This document shows positions 22,925 through 31,003 of a DNA stretch of 32,186 bases, piece by piece (the first letter of the stretch is position 1; each line of letters begins with the position of its first letter). The notes beneath the pieces are model-generated. The model saw only the letters and a program-made list of their open reading frames with translations. It had not been told where the DNA came from and did not search any database. Source of the stretch: Cyanobacteria bacterium UBA2566 (GTDB lineage Bacteria; Cyanobacteriota; Cyanobacteriia; Cyanobacteriales; Desertifilaceae); contig DDLS01000167.1 in NCBI GenBank assembly GCA_002340255.1, positions 1-32,186 on the forward strand. Direction: 5' to 3'. The translations under genes and the position numbers were made by a program.

Positions 22925-23743
22925 TCAGAAAGCATTTTTTGCTGCTAGGGTGCATTGATCAATAATAGACAAATCTAGGGCCCCACAGCTATCGGGATCT
23001 TCTGAAGCCATTTGTAACCAGAGCAGATATTCAATATTTCCCGCTGGCCCGGTAATGGGAGAATGAGTTAAGCCTCGATAGGACCATCCCAGACTACAGG
23101 CGCTTTGGTAAACTGTGGAGATCGCCTGACTATGGTCTTTGGGATCGCGGACAACTCCCTTTTTACCGACTCGCGATCGCCCGACTTCAAACTGGGGTTT
23201 GACTAACGCGACTAACTCCCTGGGAGGAGCTAACAATGTCCATAAGGCTGGTAACACTTTTGCTAAAGAAATAAACGACACATCAACTACTGATAAGGTT
23301 GCGAGGTCTTCCCCACTATATAACTCTTCGGGACTCAAATAGCGTAAATTGGTTCTCTCTTTCAAAATCACCCTCGGATCGGTGCGAATACGCCAATCTA
23401 CTTGGCCATATCCCACATCAACCCCGTAAACCTGTTTTACGCCATTTTGTAGCAAACAGTCCGTAAAGCCTCCCGTAGAAATTCCGCCATCGAGGGCAAT
23501 TCGTCCAGCAACATTTAAGTGAAAATAGTGAAGAGCATGGGCTAACTTTTCTCCTCCTCTAGAGACAAAGGGCGATCGCTCCTTAACTGTTATGGTTGCC
23601 TCCGTAGAAACCAACGTCCCGGGTTTATCTATCACCACCCGATCCACCATCACTTCACCCGCGCGGATCAAGCGCTGGGCGAGTTGTCGAGAGTCACATA
23701 GAGACTGTTCTACCAGTAAAATATCCAGTCGTTGTTTAGCCAA
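22925..23743 (-). CDS. tlyA: TlyA-family rRNA 2'-O-methyltransferase
   Basis: A 272-residue protein with an N-terminal S4 RNA-binding domain (about 3-62: RLDILLVEQSLCDSRQLAQR ... GEVMVDRVVIDKPG) and an FtsJ-like methyltransferase domain from about 63 (FVSRGGEKLAHALHYF). The SAM motif ALDGGISTGGFTDCLL has Gly-Gly where many homologues have Val-Gly or Ile-Gly. VYGVDVGYGQVDWRIRTDPR, VVDVSFISL and LVALVKPQFEVGR are the usual blocks with the catalytic Asp and Lys. TlyA proteins methylate ribose in 16S and 23S rRNA, and some bacteria use relatives with haemolysin-like names. ATG 23743 fits the family N-terminus. Confidence 0.92.
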   Translation of the reverse strand: MAKQRLDILLVEQSLCDSRQLAQRLIRAGEVMVDRVVIDKPGTLVSTEATITVKERSPFVSRGGEKLAHALHYFHLNVAGRIALDGGISTGGFTDCLLQNGVKQVYGVDVGYGQVDWRIRTDPRVILKERTNLRYLSPEELYSGEDLATLSVVDVSFISLAKVLPALWTLLAPPRELVALVKPQFEVGRSRVGKKGVVRDPKDHSQAISTVYQSACSLGWSYRGLTHSPITGPAGNIEYLLWLQMASEDPDSCGALDLSIIDQCTLAAKNAF

Positions 23744-23865
23744 TTTTATTCAACGCCCAACCTTAAAAATGGGTTTATTTTAACACTAGAAACGCCATTT
23801 TCATGCCCTAATTCTCAGTACAGGACAAAAAACTGTAGTGGTTCATAGGGTTTCTGATCCTTTAT

Positions 23866-24054
23866 ACAGCGCTTGTCGATGTTATGGAGTACAGTGTTGA
23901 ATCCTCAAAGCCCTGTACGACAACCCTATTCCCTATTCCCTATTCCCTATTCCCTATTCCCTATTCCCTATTCCCTATTCCCTATTCCCATTCCCTATTC
24001 CCTGTTCCCATTCCCTATTCCCTGTTCCCTATTCCCTAGCGCGAAGCGCTATAA
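23866..24054 (+). repeat. Dispersed palindrome/heptad element, copy B
   Basis: It opens with ACAGCGCTTGTCGATGT (decayed palindrome) and then carries the ATGGAGTACA, GTTGAATCC, CAAAGCC, TGTAC, ACAA blocks shared with 3212-3303. A heptad array follows: nine perfect CCCTATT units (23924-23986), then CCCATT and CCCTGTT variants to 24037. It closes with the palindrome TAGCGC-GAA-GCGCTA at 24037-24051. It fills the gap between tlyA and the substrate-binding protein gene. Confidence 0.88.
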
Positions 24055-24061
24055 ATATGCT

Positions 24062-25735
24062 CTAACTTTCAACTCGCGTAATTTTCCCATAGGGAATGGA
24101 TTGATTGGCTTCAATAATCACGCCTCCAATGTTTTTCTGGGCGAATATATAATCCTTATCGAACCAGAGGGGAATATAGGGGACTTCTTCGGCTAATCGC
24201 TCTTGAATTTCGACTAGGAGCAAGCGACGTTTTTCTGGATCTTGTTCTTGCCGTTGTTGGGCAATTAAGTCATTGACGCGGGGATTATAGTAAAAAGAGC
24301 CGTGATATTGACTTGCGCCAGCCTTACAGCCCTCGGTTTCTGAGCCTTCAGTACATTCGAGAAAGGGTTGTATATAGTTATCTGGATCGAGGAAATCGGC
24401 ATACCAATCGAGCATAAATGTGGGATAAACGCCTTTATCTAGGTTTTGGAATGCGGTGGCGGATTCGACGGAGTTCGGTTGTATATCTAAAAGTCCTTCC
24501 AGTTGAGTATCGGCGATCGCCTTCAGGGTACTCGCAATTAATCCCCGTTTGGTGGAGCTGGAGGGATACCAAATCTCCACAACTGCCGGTTTATCGACGG
24601 AATAACCGGCTTCAGTTAACCGTTTTTTCGCCAGTTCCACATTGCCATCGCCATAAAGAGTTTTAAAAACTGGTTCTGAAGCGGCAAAGGTTTTGGGTAT
24701 TAAGGTATACGCGGGTTCCGATTGTCCTTGCAAAACGCGATTGTTAATGGTGGGGCGATCGGTGATGGCTGCTAAGGCTTGGCGAACGGGGAGTTGATTG
24801 AGCGGATCGGATTGAACATTAACAATAATATAGTTCAATGTATTACCTTCGGCGGCAATTTCTTGCCATCCTTCTTTATCCATTTCTTTCTCTAAACTAT
24901 CAATTTGATTGCTGTCTAATGAGCCGAGACTTACGTCAATCGCTCCAGTACGAAAGGCATTAAATAAGTTGGCAGGAGAAGAAAAGACTTGAATATCAAT
25001 GCCTTCATTTTGTGCTACATCTCCCCAATAGTCAGTAAAGGGTTCTAATCGGAGGACATCTGGAGTAACTTCAGCTACTTTATAAGGACCGGTTCCCACA
25101 AAGGTATCGGGCTGAAATTGACCGCTACCGATCTGATAGGATTGGGGTGAAATCGGGCAAAGTCCTGCAAATGCTAGAAGAGAGGTAAAGCCCGCAAAGG
25201 GTTGGTTGAGTTTGATGGCGAGTTCATATTCTCCAGTCGCTTCAATGGATTCCACGATATCGGAGAGTAAAAAAGAGGGTCTGCCCTGGTTTTCCATAAA
25301 CCGCTTGAGGGAAAATATCATGGCTTCAGCATTAAAGGGTGTGCCATCGTGGAACATGACTCCTTGACGCAAGGGAATCGTGTAGGTGAGCCGATCGCCG
25401 CTTATCATCGGTAATTCTGTCGCCAACTGTGGTATTAAGTCCGATGTTCCATCCTGGTAAGTATACAGGCGATCGCCGATATTGTAGAGGACGTTGAGAG
25501 CAGGGATTTCATAGGCATCGGCTGGATCGAGGGTACGGGGTTTGAGTGTCGTGCCTAAAATTACTGGTTCATTTTCTCTCTTCGAAGTTTGGGTATTATT
25601 CGACTGGGGATTGCAGGCGATCGCCATGAAACAACAAACTAGCGCGATCGCCAAAAATTTACCGAAACCCTGCGATGGTTTTAACCCAGTAAATAGCAAC
25701 TTCTCTCTTCCTTGCGTGACCATGGCTCTCATCAT
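24062..25735 (-). CDS. ABC transporter substrate-binding lipoprotein (family 5, peptide/opine/nickel type)
   Basis: About 557 residues. The N-terminus has a basic stretch, a hydrophobic segment FGKFLAIALVCCFM and lipobox AIAC, so it is a lipoprotein held in the periplasm. The family 5 solute-binding signature is present: LGTTLKPRTLDPADAYE, ALNVLYNIGDRLYTYQDG, YTIPLRQGVMFHDGTPFNAE and VGTGPYKV. These proteins deliver oligopeptides or similar ligands to a permease. No permease or ATPase gene is adjacent, which is common for orphan SBP_bac_5 genes in cyanobacteria. The frame runs back to a TTG at 25759; ATG 25735 or ATG 25723 is more likely because it leaves a normal signal sequence. The stop lies just beyond the heptad/palindrome element. 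Confidence 0.88.
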   Translation of the reverse strand: MMRAMVTQGREKLLFTGLKPSQGFGKFLAIALVCCFMAIACNPQSNNTQTSKRENEPVILGTTLKPRTLDPADAYEIPALNVLYNIGDRLYTYQDGTSDLIPQLATELPMISGDRLTYTIPLRQGVMFHDGTPFNAEAMIFSLKRFMENQGRPSFLLSDIVESIEATGEYELAIKLNQPFAGFTSLLAFAGLCPISPQSYQIGSGQFQPDTFVGTGPYKVAEVTPDVLRLEPFTDYWGDVAQNEGIDIQVFSSPANLFNAFRTGAIDVSLGSLDSNQIDSLEKEMDKEGWQEIAAEGNTLNYIIVNVQSDPLNQLPVRQALAAITDRPTINNRVLQGQSEPAYTLIPKTFAASEPVFKTLYGDGNVELAKKRLTEAGYSVDKPAVVEIWYPSSSTKRGLIASTLKAIADTQLEGLLDIQPNSVESATAFQNLDKGVYPTFMLDWYADFLDPDNYIQPFLECTEGSETEGCKAGASQYHGSFYYNPRVNDLIAQQRQEQDPEKRRLLLVEIQERLAEEVPYIPLWFDKDYIFAQKNIGGVIIEANQSIPYGKITRVES

Positions 25736-25900
25736 AATGCGTGTGCTAGAGGAAGGCAATAGTCATTCTCGTAATCGGGAAAACCTCGTTTTACTCTACC
25801 GCTTTGGTGGTTGCTGTACAAGATGGCGATTCGGACGATTGTTCACTGCATGCACAGTTTTGTATTTTTGACAACAAAATTTTATATTTTTTACGATACC

Positions 25901-26485
25901 CTAGTACGAGAAAATGATTAACCGAAAATAAAATAGAAACCACAAAATCACATAAGCACTATTGACTAAAACCATCAGGATTTTACCGAGCCACGATTGG
26001 ACAAAAGACCAGCAATACACGGTTCCTCCCATCACTAAAAGTATTTCTAGAGCCGAAACCCAAACTCCATAATGGGCAGGATTCCAATAGGAGAAAGGAC
26101 TAATGAAGCGATAATTGCTGAAGGGGAAGAAATGACGATGGGCATCGTCATGATGGACGGGTAAATCGAGGAGAGAATGACCGATTAAACCGAGAGCAAA
26201 GATTTCTAAGGGTTGCCAATTGAGCCAATAGCCGATGAGAAGAAGAATTACTGCTAAGGGGATCGAATGGAAAAGGGCGATCGCTGTTTGCCACCCTTGA
26301 GCATAATAAGCTTCTGACCAAATGGTAGCTTCAGGGAGCTTTTGGATCAGTTTTGCCCAACCGTAAAATAGGAAAATTGGCACATCTGGCACAATTCCAG
26401 ATAACAGGATTAAAAGATTGTACTCTGGGAAATTCGATTTTCCCAAAGCAGTCAAGTTTAAAATGGCGTGGCTGGGCGTATTCAT
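25901..26485 (-). CDS. Membrane protein, DUF457/YdjM-like metal-dependent hydrolase family
   Basis: A 194-residue protein with about four to five hydrophobic segments. It opens MNTPSHAILNLTALG, with a histidine at the usual place for this group, and has LSGIVPDVPIF, then IGHSLLDLPVHHDDAHRHFF, a His/Asp-rich cluster suited to metal binding, and a C-terminal membrane helix (VLVNSAYVILWFLFYF). The assignment to the YdjM-like family rests on the N-terminal THA-like motif, GxxxPD and HxxxDxxxH. Enzymatic activity is not established for most members. It is followed closely by a small exported protein in the same direction, but the start context here shows no obvious ribosome binding site. Confidence 0.6.
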   Translation of the reverse strand: MNTPSHAILNLTALGKSNFPEYNLLILLSGIVPDVPIFLFYGWAKLIQKLPEATIWSEAYYAQGWQTAIALFHSIPLAVILLLIGYWLNWQPLEIFALGLIGHSLLDLPVHHDDAHRHFFPFSNYRFISPFSYWNPAHYGVWVSALEILLVMGGTVYCWSFVQSWLGKILMVLVNSAYVILWFLFYFRLIIFSY

Positions 26486-26502
26486 AATCGCAAATCAGAA
26501 TT

Positions 26503-26745
26503 TTAACGGATGGAAAATTCTAAAGACCGCACCTTCGAGTCTAAAGATCGTACCTTGGATTCTAGCTGACGGACTTGTTGATCGAGCAGACGCAGTTCTT
26601 GAGACAATATTTGTACCTCACTAGGACGGATATCTCGATTAAGGGGTTCGGGTGGATCGGACTGTCCGAAACTGGGCAATGAGAGTAGGCCTAAAATAAC
26701 GGTCATCACGACCAATAAACTGATTAAAAAGGAGGAGGGTTTCAT
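26503..26745 (-). CDS. Small exported coiled-coil protein
   Basis: An 80-residue protein from ATG 26745 (MKPSSFLISLLVVMTVILGL). The hydrophobic segment ends LPSFGQ, a plausible signal peptidase site, leaving about 52 residues. These form a heptad coiled coil with repeats QVRQLESKVRSLDSKVRSLE. The frame extends 15 residues further upstream to 26790, but that adds MSTLTPNSSLFLFSH before an otherwise complete signal peptide. Function is unknown. It is divergent from clpS. Confidence 0.55.
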   Translation of the reverse strand: MKPSSFLISLLVVMTVILGLLSLPSFGQSDPPEPLNRDIRPSEVQILSQELRLLDQQVRQLESKVRSLDSKVRSLEFSIR

Positions 26746-26823
26746 GTGAGAGAATAGGAATAGGGAAGAGTTAGGGGTTAGGGTGGACAAGAGAAGGGAT
26801 CGTCGGATTTACTTCTACAACTC

Positions 26824-26853
26824 TTGCCCTGGATACCCTATAATTGCTATAAT
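26824..26853 (+). promoter_or_regulatory. Candidate clpS promoter
   Basis: TTGCCC (26824-26829), an 18-bp spacer and TATAAT (26848-26853), with a second overlapping TATAAT at 26839-26844. The clpS start is 57 bases downstream. Confidence 0.5.
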
Positions 26854-26909
26854 AAAATAGTGCAAGAAATTTTGATCTCTTTTGTCGATCAGTTGGCAAA
26901 TTAGGGTTT

Positions 26910-27236
26910 ATGCATCCGGTACTTTCGCCTCCGATTCGCAATATGGCAGCCGCTCCTACCCAGGCCCCTGAAAAGTCGGGCCAAGTTATCCGTAAGCCTT
27001 ATCCGAATTACAAAGTCATTGTCCTTAATGATGATTTCAATACGTTCCAGCATGTTCATGATTGCCTGGTGAAGTATATTCCTGGCATGACAACCGATCT
27101 GGCTTGGGAATTAACCAATCAAGTTCACTATGAGGGACAAGCCACGGTTTGGGTTGGCCCCCAAGAGGCGGCTGAACTGTATCATCAACAGTTAAGTCGG
27201 GCGGGTTTAACGATGGCTCCCCTGGAAAAGGCTTAA
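26910..27236 (+). CDS. clpS: ATP-dependent Clp protease adaptor ClpS
   Basis: A 108-residue adaptor that hands proteins with N-degron residues to ClpAP/ClpCP. The binding-pocket motif is YKVIVLNDDFNTFQHV (the Asp pair and the following Thr/Phe line the pocket), with LVKYIPGM and the VHYEGQATVWVGPQEAAELY segment. The N-terminal tail, about 30 residues with Ala/Pro, is of normal length. ATG 26910 has a weak TTAGGG upstream; ATG 26943 is a possible alternative. It is followed after 19 bases by a DUF2103-like gene, so they are probably one transcript. Confidence 0.92.
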   Translation: MHPVLSPPIRNMAAAPTQAPEKSGQVIRKPYPNYKVIVLNDDFNTFQHVHDCLVKYIPGMTTDLAWELTNQVHYEGQATVWVGPQEAAELYHQQLSRAGLTMAPLEKA

Positions 27237-27255
27237 GGGGTGGGGAGCAGCGAGC

Positions 27256-27591
27256 GTGGGCAAGAAGAAGAAAAAGAAGTCAGAATGCTCTGAGGCTCCA
27301 TCAAAGTCTACTGAAGCATCGGGTCGCTTGGTGTGGAATCATTCAACTCATTTGGAGGGGTTGATTCCCATTTTGGAGAAGTTGACGACCTATGAAGGCA
27401 TTTCTACGATTACGCCAGGGGTCATTGGTCGGGTAAAAAGCCATATGCCCCATATGAAGTTGAAGGTTTCGGTTCCTATTCGGGGAGGGTTTAAGCTGAT
27501 TGCGCGCCAAGGGAAGACGGTGCAAGAGGTGTTTATTGTAACGACTTTATCTCAAGCAGACCTGGAGGAGGCGATCGCCACAATCTTATAG
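27256..27591 (+). CDS. DUF2103-like predicted metal-binding protein
   Basis: A 111-residue protein starting with GTG and a lysine run (MGKKKKKKSE). The conserved part is RLVWNHSTHLEGLIPILEKL, then GISTITPGVIGRVKSHMPHM and VPIRGGFKLIARQGKTVQEVF, which matches my recollection of the DUF2103 family found in cyanobacteria. His residues in NHSTH and SHMPHM suit metal or nucleic acid binding; no activity is assigned here. Its place directly after clpS suggests co-expression. Confidence 0.65.
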   Translation: MGKKKKKKSECSEAPSKSTEASGRLVWNHSTHLEGLIPILEKLTTYEGISTITPGVIGRVKSHMPHMKLKVSVPIRGGFKLIARQGKTVQEVFIVTTLSQADLEEAIATIL

Positions 27592-27668
27592 GAACCTGTT
27601 CTGAGCCATAAGGTTGCATTCCATGGGATCGAGCCATTCCCAGTGTCCCCAGGTCTATTAAAAAAGGG

Positions 27669-27697
27669 TTGACTTAAAATTCAATCCTGGTTATAGT
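27669..27697 (+). promoter_or_regulatory. Strong sigma70 promoter for the coiled-coil gene pair
   Basis: TTGACT (27669-27674), exactly 17 bp, then TATAGT (27692-27697). The start would lie near 27704, about 20-35 bases before the first coiled-coil gene. Confidence 0.65.
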
Positions 27698-27724
27698 GAT
27701 GGTGTTGATGAAATTATCAAGTCT

Positions 27725-28720
27725 GTGAGGCCAGAGGTAATGACCCCTACACCATCGAGTAAAAGTCAGTTAATGCAAGCGTTTGAGAAGATTGTCAATG
27801 AGAGAAAATCCCCCAATGCGCGGGTAGAAACGAAGGAACAAGAGGCGCAGCGGGAACAGAATCAGCAGGTGTTGGCTAAGGTTTCGAGTTATAGCCGCGA
27901 TCGCCTGATTACGGGACTCGCCACTCTCCACTTAGATTTAGGCAATACCATTGAGCAGTTAACCGAGAAGTTATCCACAGAAACCGATAAGCTCAAGGAA
28001 ATCAATCAAGCGATCGCCGTTAAACAGGAACAATTACAAGATCTCAAAAATGTCCGTATTGTTGCCGATGCTCTGCATCTTTTGACTCAAGAACATAATG
28101 CCAAACTGAATACATTCGAGGCTCAAATTACCAGTCAGCAAGAAGCCTTACAAAAGCAACAGGAATCAGTGCGTAAATTCTGGTCAAAAGAGCAACAAGA
28201 ATATGAGGGTGTTCTCTCGGAAAAAACTGAACAGATTAACCGCGATCGCCAGCATGAAGAAACCGATTTTCAATATGAATTAGAGCGCTTGCGCCAAATG
28301 GAATCAGATGACTATGAAGAGCGCAAACGGCAACTCGAACACGAACTTCGTCAGCGTCAACAACAACTCGATAAAGACTGGCAACAGCGCGAAAAAGTCC
28401 TCAACGATCAAGAAGCAGAATACACCGAATCTTGTCAAAAAATTGCCGGTTACGAAGAAGAACTCAAACAAGCTTACACTACAGCTAAAGAAGAAGCCAT
28501 TCAAGATGCCAACCGTGAAGGCAAAGTCAAGTCCGATCTTTTAGAAAAAGAATGGACAGGTATTCAACAGGGATACGAATTGCAAGTTCAATCCCTAGAA
28601 ACAACCATTGAACGGCAAACTGAACAAATCACCGCTCTTTCCGAACAACTACAAGCTGCCGTTAATCAAGCTAAAGAACTGGCGATGCGAGCCTTTTCCA
28701 GTTCCGGCAGTAATAATTAA
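27725..28720 (+). CDS. Coiled-coil protein A (paralogue of the next gene)
   Basis: A 331-residue protein, almost wholly charged helix, with long heptad stretches (residues 75-180 and 195-320; for example RKRQLEHELRQRQQQLDKDW). There is no membrane segment or enzymatic motif. The shared core begins RLITGLATLHLDLGNTIEQL and the end is IERQTEQITALSEQLQAAVN QAKELAMRAF. The order and end motif match the following gene, so the two arose by duplication. Similar pairs of coiled-coil-rich proteins form filaments in some cyanobacteria; whether these do is unknown. GTG 27725 is the first start, ATG 27740 the alternative (AGAGG is only two bases from it). Confidence 0.6.
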   Translation: MRPEVMTPTPSSKSQLMQAFEKIVNERKSPNARVETKEQEAQREQNQQVLAKVSSYSRDRLITGLATLHLDLGNTIEQLTEKLSTETDKLKEINQAIAVKQEQLQDLKNVRIVADALHLLTQEHNAKLNTFEAQITSQQEALQKQQESVRKFWSKEQQEYEGVLSEKTEQINRDRQHEETDFQYELERLRQMESDDYEERKRQLEHELRQRQQQLDKDWQQREKVLNDQEAEYTESCQKIAGYEEELKQAYTTAKEEAIQDANREGKVKSDLLEKEWTGIQQGYELQVQSLETTIERQTEQITALSEQLQAAVNQAKELAMRAFSSSGSNN

Positions 28721-28753
28721 TTTCTATGTCCCCACGATTGATGAATTTTAACC

Positions 28754-29833
28754 ATGGCTAAAAAACCGACAAGTCGCAATACAAAATCAGAAATTCTTGC
28801 CTCTTATCAAGAATTACTGCAAGAGAAAAAAGATCTAGAAAACAAAATTGCCCAAACCGCCGAGCCAAAACAAGCACAACCTTTGGTAAAACCGACTCCC
28901 GTGATTGAACATCCCAGCGCCCAGAACTCAGTACACCGAGTGACAGAACCTATGAAAAAAGTCTTGCAAGATTTAGAACAAATTCAAGCCACCTTTGGCG
29001 GAGCCTTAAATGAGCTTTCCGATCAACTTTTAAAAGAAGCAAGTGAACTCGAAGAGGTTGAGGAACAGGTACATTTAGAACAAGAACAATTGCAACAGTT
29101 ACATGATTTAGAAGTGGCTGAAACCACCTTAGACGAATTAATTGAACAATATCAAACCCAGGCAAAAACCTTTGAACTCGAATGGGAAGAGCAGCGAGAA
29201 ACCCTAGAGCAAAGTTTAGCGGAAGCCCAAAAAGCTTGGGACAAAGCACGCCAAACCCATCAACGGGAGATTCAAGAGCGCGATCGCGCCAGTCAGACGC
29301 ACCAAGACCGGGATGGACAAACCTATGACTATAATTTGCAACTCCAACGCAAGTTGAATACAGAAACCTATCAGCAAACGCGAGAGCAGCTAGAGCAAGA
29401 GCTTTTGGAGTTGCGGGAAACCCAAGAGCAAACCTGGCAAGAGCGAGAGAAGGCGATCGCCGAACGGGAAAAAGCCTATACTGAAGCGAAAGCTAAAGTA
29501 GAAGCCTTTCCAGAAGAATTACAAGAGAACACCAAACGCGGTAAGGAAAACGGTCGCAATATTGGTCACTATCAAGTCAAAATCAAAGCCGATCTTCGCA
29601 CTCAAGAAATGGAAAGCCAGAAGAAAATCTATGAGTTGCGCTTACAAGGCTTATCCGAAACCATTCAGAATCAAGAAAACCGGATTCAAAATCTCTCCCA
29701 ACAATTGGATTCCGCCTTGAAACAGGTACAAGATTTAGCCGTCAAAGCTATTGAAGGAGCCTCAAATGTTAAATCTTCTGAGGCGCTCAAAGAAATTGCC
29801 CTGGAACAAGCGAAACAAATGAAAGGGAAATAA
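28754..29833 (+). CDS. Coiled-coil protein B (paralogue of the previous gene)
   Basis: A 359-residue Glu/Gln/Lys-rich helical protein. Residues 1-60 are a low-complexity Lys/Pro linker. The shared core then runs from about 70 (MKKVLQDLEQIQATFGGALN) through heptads to the end, where SETIQNQENRIQNLSQQLDS and ALKQVQDLAVKAIEG align with protein A. It starts 33 bases after gene A, in the same direction. It has no transmembrane segment. A scaffold or filament role is an inference from composition and pairing. Confidence 0.6.
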   Translation: MAKKPTSRNTKSEILASYQELLQEKKDLENKIAQTAEPKQAQPLVKPTPVIEHPSAQNSVHRVTEPMKKVLQDLEQIQATFGGALNELSDQLLKEASELEEVEEQVHLEQEQLQQLHDLEVAETTLDELIEQYQTQAKTFELEWEEQRETLEQSLAEAQKAWDKARQTHQREIQERDRASQTHQDRDGQTYDYNLQLQRKLNTETYQQTREQLEQELLELRETQEQTWQEREKAIAEREKAYTEAKAKVEAFPEELQENTKRGKENGRNIGHYQVKIKADLRTQEMESQKKIYELRLQGLSETIQNQENRIQNLSQQLDSALKQVQDLAVKAIEGASNVKSSEALKEIALEQAKQMKGK

Positions 29834-29940
29834 GTTTGATGGGGGTGTTTGCCCTCACGATTACAGATTTGGGAGTAGTTTGGGAATTGCACAATTGCGG
29901 GTGGATGCAAAGCAATTCCCAATTTTTTGATTTCACACGA

Positions 29941-30006
29941 TATAGCGCTTTGCGCTTCGCGCTAGGGAATAGGGAATAGGGAATAGGGAATGGGGAATGG
30001 GGAATG
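29941..30006 (-). repeat. Palindrome plus TAGGGAA array, opposite orientation to copy B
   Basis: TATAGCGCTTTGCGCTTCGCGCTA at 29941-29964 runs into four TAGGGAA units (29963-29990) and TGGGGAA variants. It is the reverse complement of the right end of copy B (array then TAGCGC-GAA-GCGCTATA) with an extra internal TTTGCGC. It lies between coiled-coil gene B and the DUF6391-like gene. Confidence 0.85.
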
Positions 30007-30067
30007 GCTGAGGCGATCGCCTCCTCCCTCTAGCCCAACGCGCTACCATTCTAAATAGATCTCATCT

Positions 30068-30661
30068 ATGCAACCGGTAACCATGACACAAACAGCCTCT
30101 TCTTTTGACTTTGTGCCTCAAGCCACTCAAGATCGAGAAATCCTAGAACAATTGGGCTTTTTGCCTGGTGTCAAAGAATTCTTAATGGTGCGCCAAGTTC
30201 ATGCCTTAGAACATGCAACTGTCTGGGTTTTGACCGAGTTCGATCGCAGGGGCGAACTGTTGGGTGGCATGTCTACAGAACAGGGATTTTACCTGTATGG
30301 TAGCGTTAACCCTCAAACCTTACAGCAAGCCGTTTATAGCGCTCTAAACCGTATTACCAGCGGAGAATGGAACCTAGCGGTTCATCCTCGATGCGGAACC
30401 AATCTTTCTGTCGCGTTGCTACTCACGGCTGGTTTTACCCTGGGTGTGAATTGGCTGATGCCCAAAGATCCCCTCGGATAATTGCTGGGGGTGGGAGTTG
30501 CTGCCATGAGTGCTTCCCAGTTGGCCCCTGATTTAGGGCCGATTGCTCAACGCTACGTGACTACAGCTATTCCCTTTAACCTGGAAATTGTCAGAATTGA
30601 GGAGAGTCAAGATATGTGGGGTAAACCCGCCCATTTTGTGCGCGTCCGATGGCAGGATTAG
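30068..30661 (+). pseudogene. DUF6391-like protein gene interrupted by one in-frame stop
   Basis: Residues 1-137 end at TAA 30479-30481 (LMPKDPLG-stop). The same frame continues without interruption from 30482 to TAG 30659-30661 for 59 more codons: LLGVGVAAMSASQLAPDLGP, IAQRYVTTAIPFNLEIVRIE and a WGKPAHFVRVRW end. The N-terminal part has the family's RQVHALEHATVWVL histidine motif and HPRCGTNLSVALLLTAGF. The intact family is about 190-200 residues, which matches the sum of both parts. It is therefore a nonsense-interrupted gene, a read-through candidate or a sequencing error. It may still yield a 137-aa product. Confidence 0.72.
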
Positions 30662-30758
30662 TAACAAAACTTAAAAAACTAAGCGTGCAGATGAGAACCG
30701 TTGAGTAGTACCCTGAGAGACAATGCCCGTTAACAAATACTCAAAGGAAACAGTCATC

Positions 30759-30965
30759 ATGGTTAAGCGTGGTTCTAAAGTCCGTATTAAACGCAAAGAG
30801 TCCTATTGGTACAACGACGTTGGTACGGTAGCAAGTGTAGACAAAAGCGGGATCAAATACCCCGTTATTGTTCGCTTTGACAAAGTCAACTATACCGGTT
30901 TCAGCGGTAGCGCTTCTGGAGTCAATACCAATAACTTTGCAGAAAGCGAACTTGAAGAAGTTTAA
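30759..30965 (+). CDS. psaE: Photosystem I reaction centre subunit IV
   Basis: A 68-residue PsaE, complete and near consensus: MVKRGSKVRIKRKESYWYND, VGTVASVDKSG, YPVIVRFDKVNYTGFSG and NNFAESELEEV. It folds as an SH3-like barrel on the stromal side of photosystem I and helps ferredoxin docking and cyclic electron flow; R39, implicated in ferredoxin binding, is present. ATG 30759 was chosen because it gives the family N-terminus and AAGGA lies ten bases upstream; an in-frame ATG at 30723 would add twelve residues not seen in PsaE. It precedes mutM by 38 bases. Confidence 0.97.
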   Translation: MVKRGSKVRIKRKESYWYNDVGTVASVDKSGIKYPVIVRFDKVNYTGFSGSASGVNTNNFAESELEEV

Positions 30966-31003
30966 TCGTTTTGTGGCAAAGCTTATTGGGATGAGCAAGA
31001 GTT

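Noticed and set aside
23924..24037. CRISPR array
   Set aside because: The period is 7 bases with no spacers; no cas genes in the window.
23873..24196. 107-codon frame with repeated SLFPIPY
   Set aside because: It is a translation of the CCCTATT heptad array and overlaps the end of the substrate-binding protein gene.
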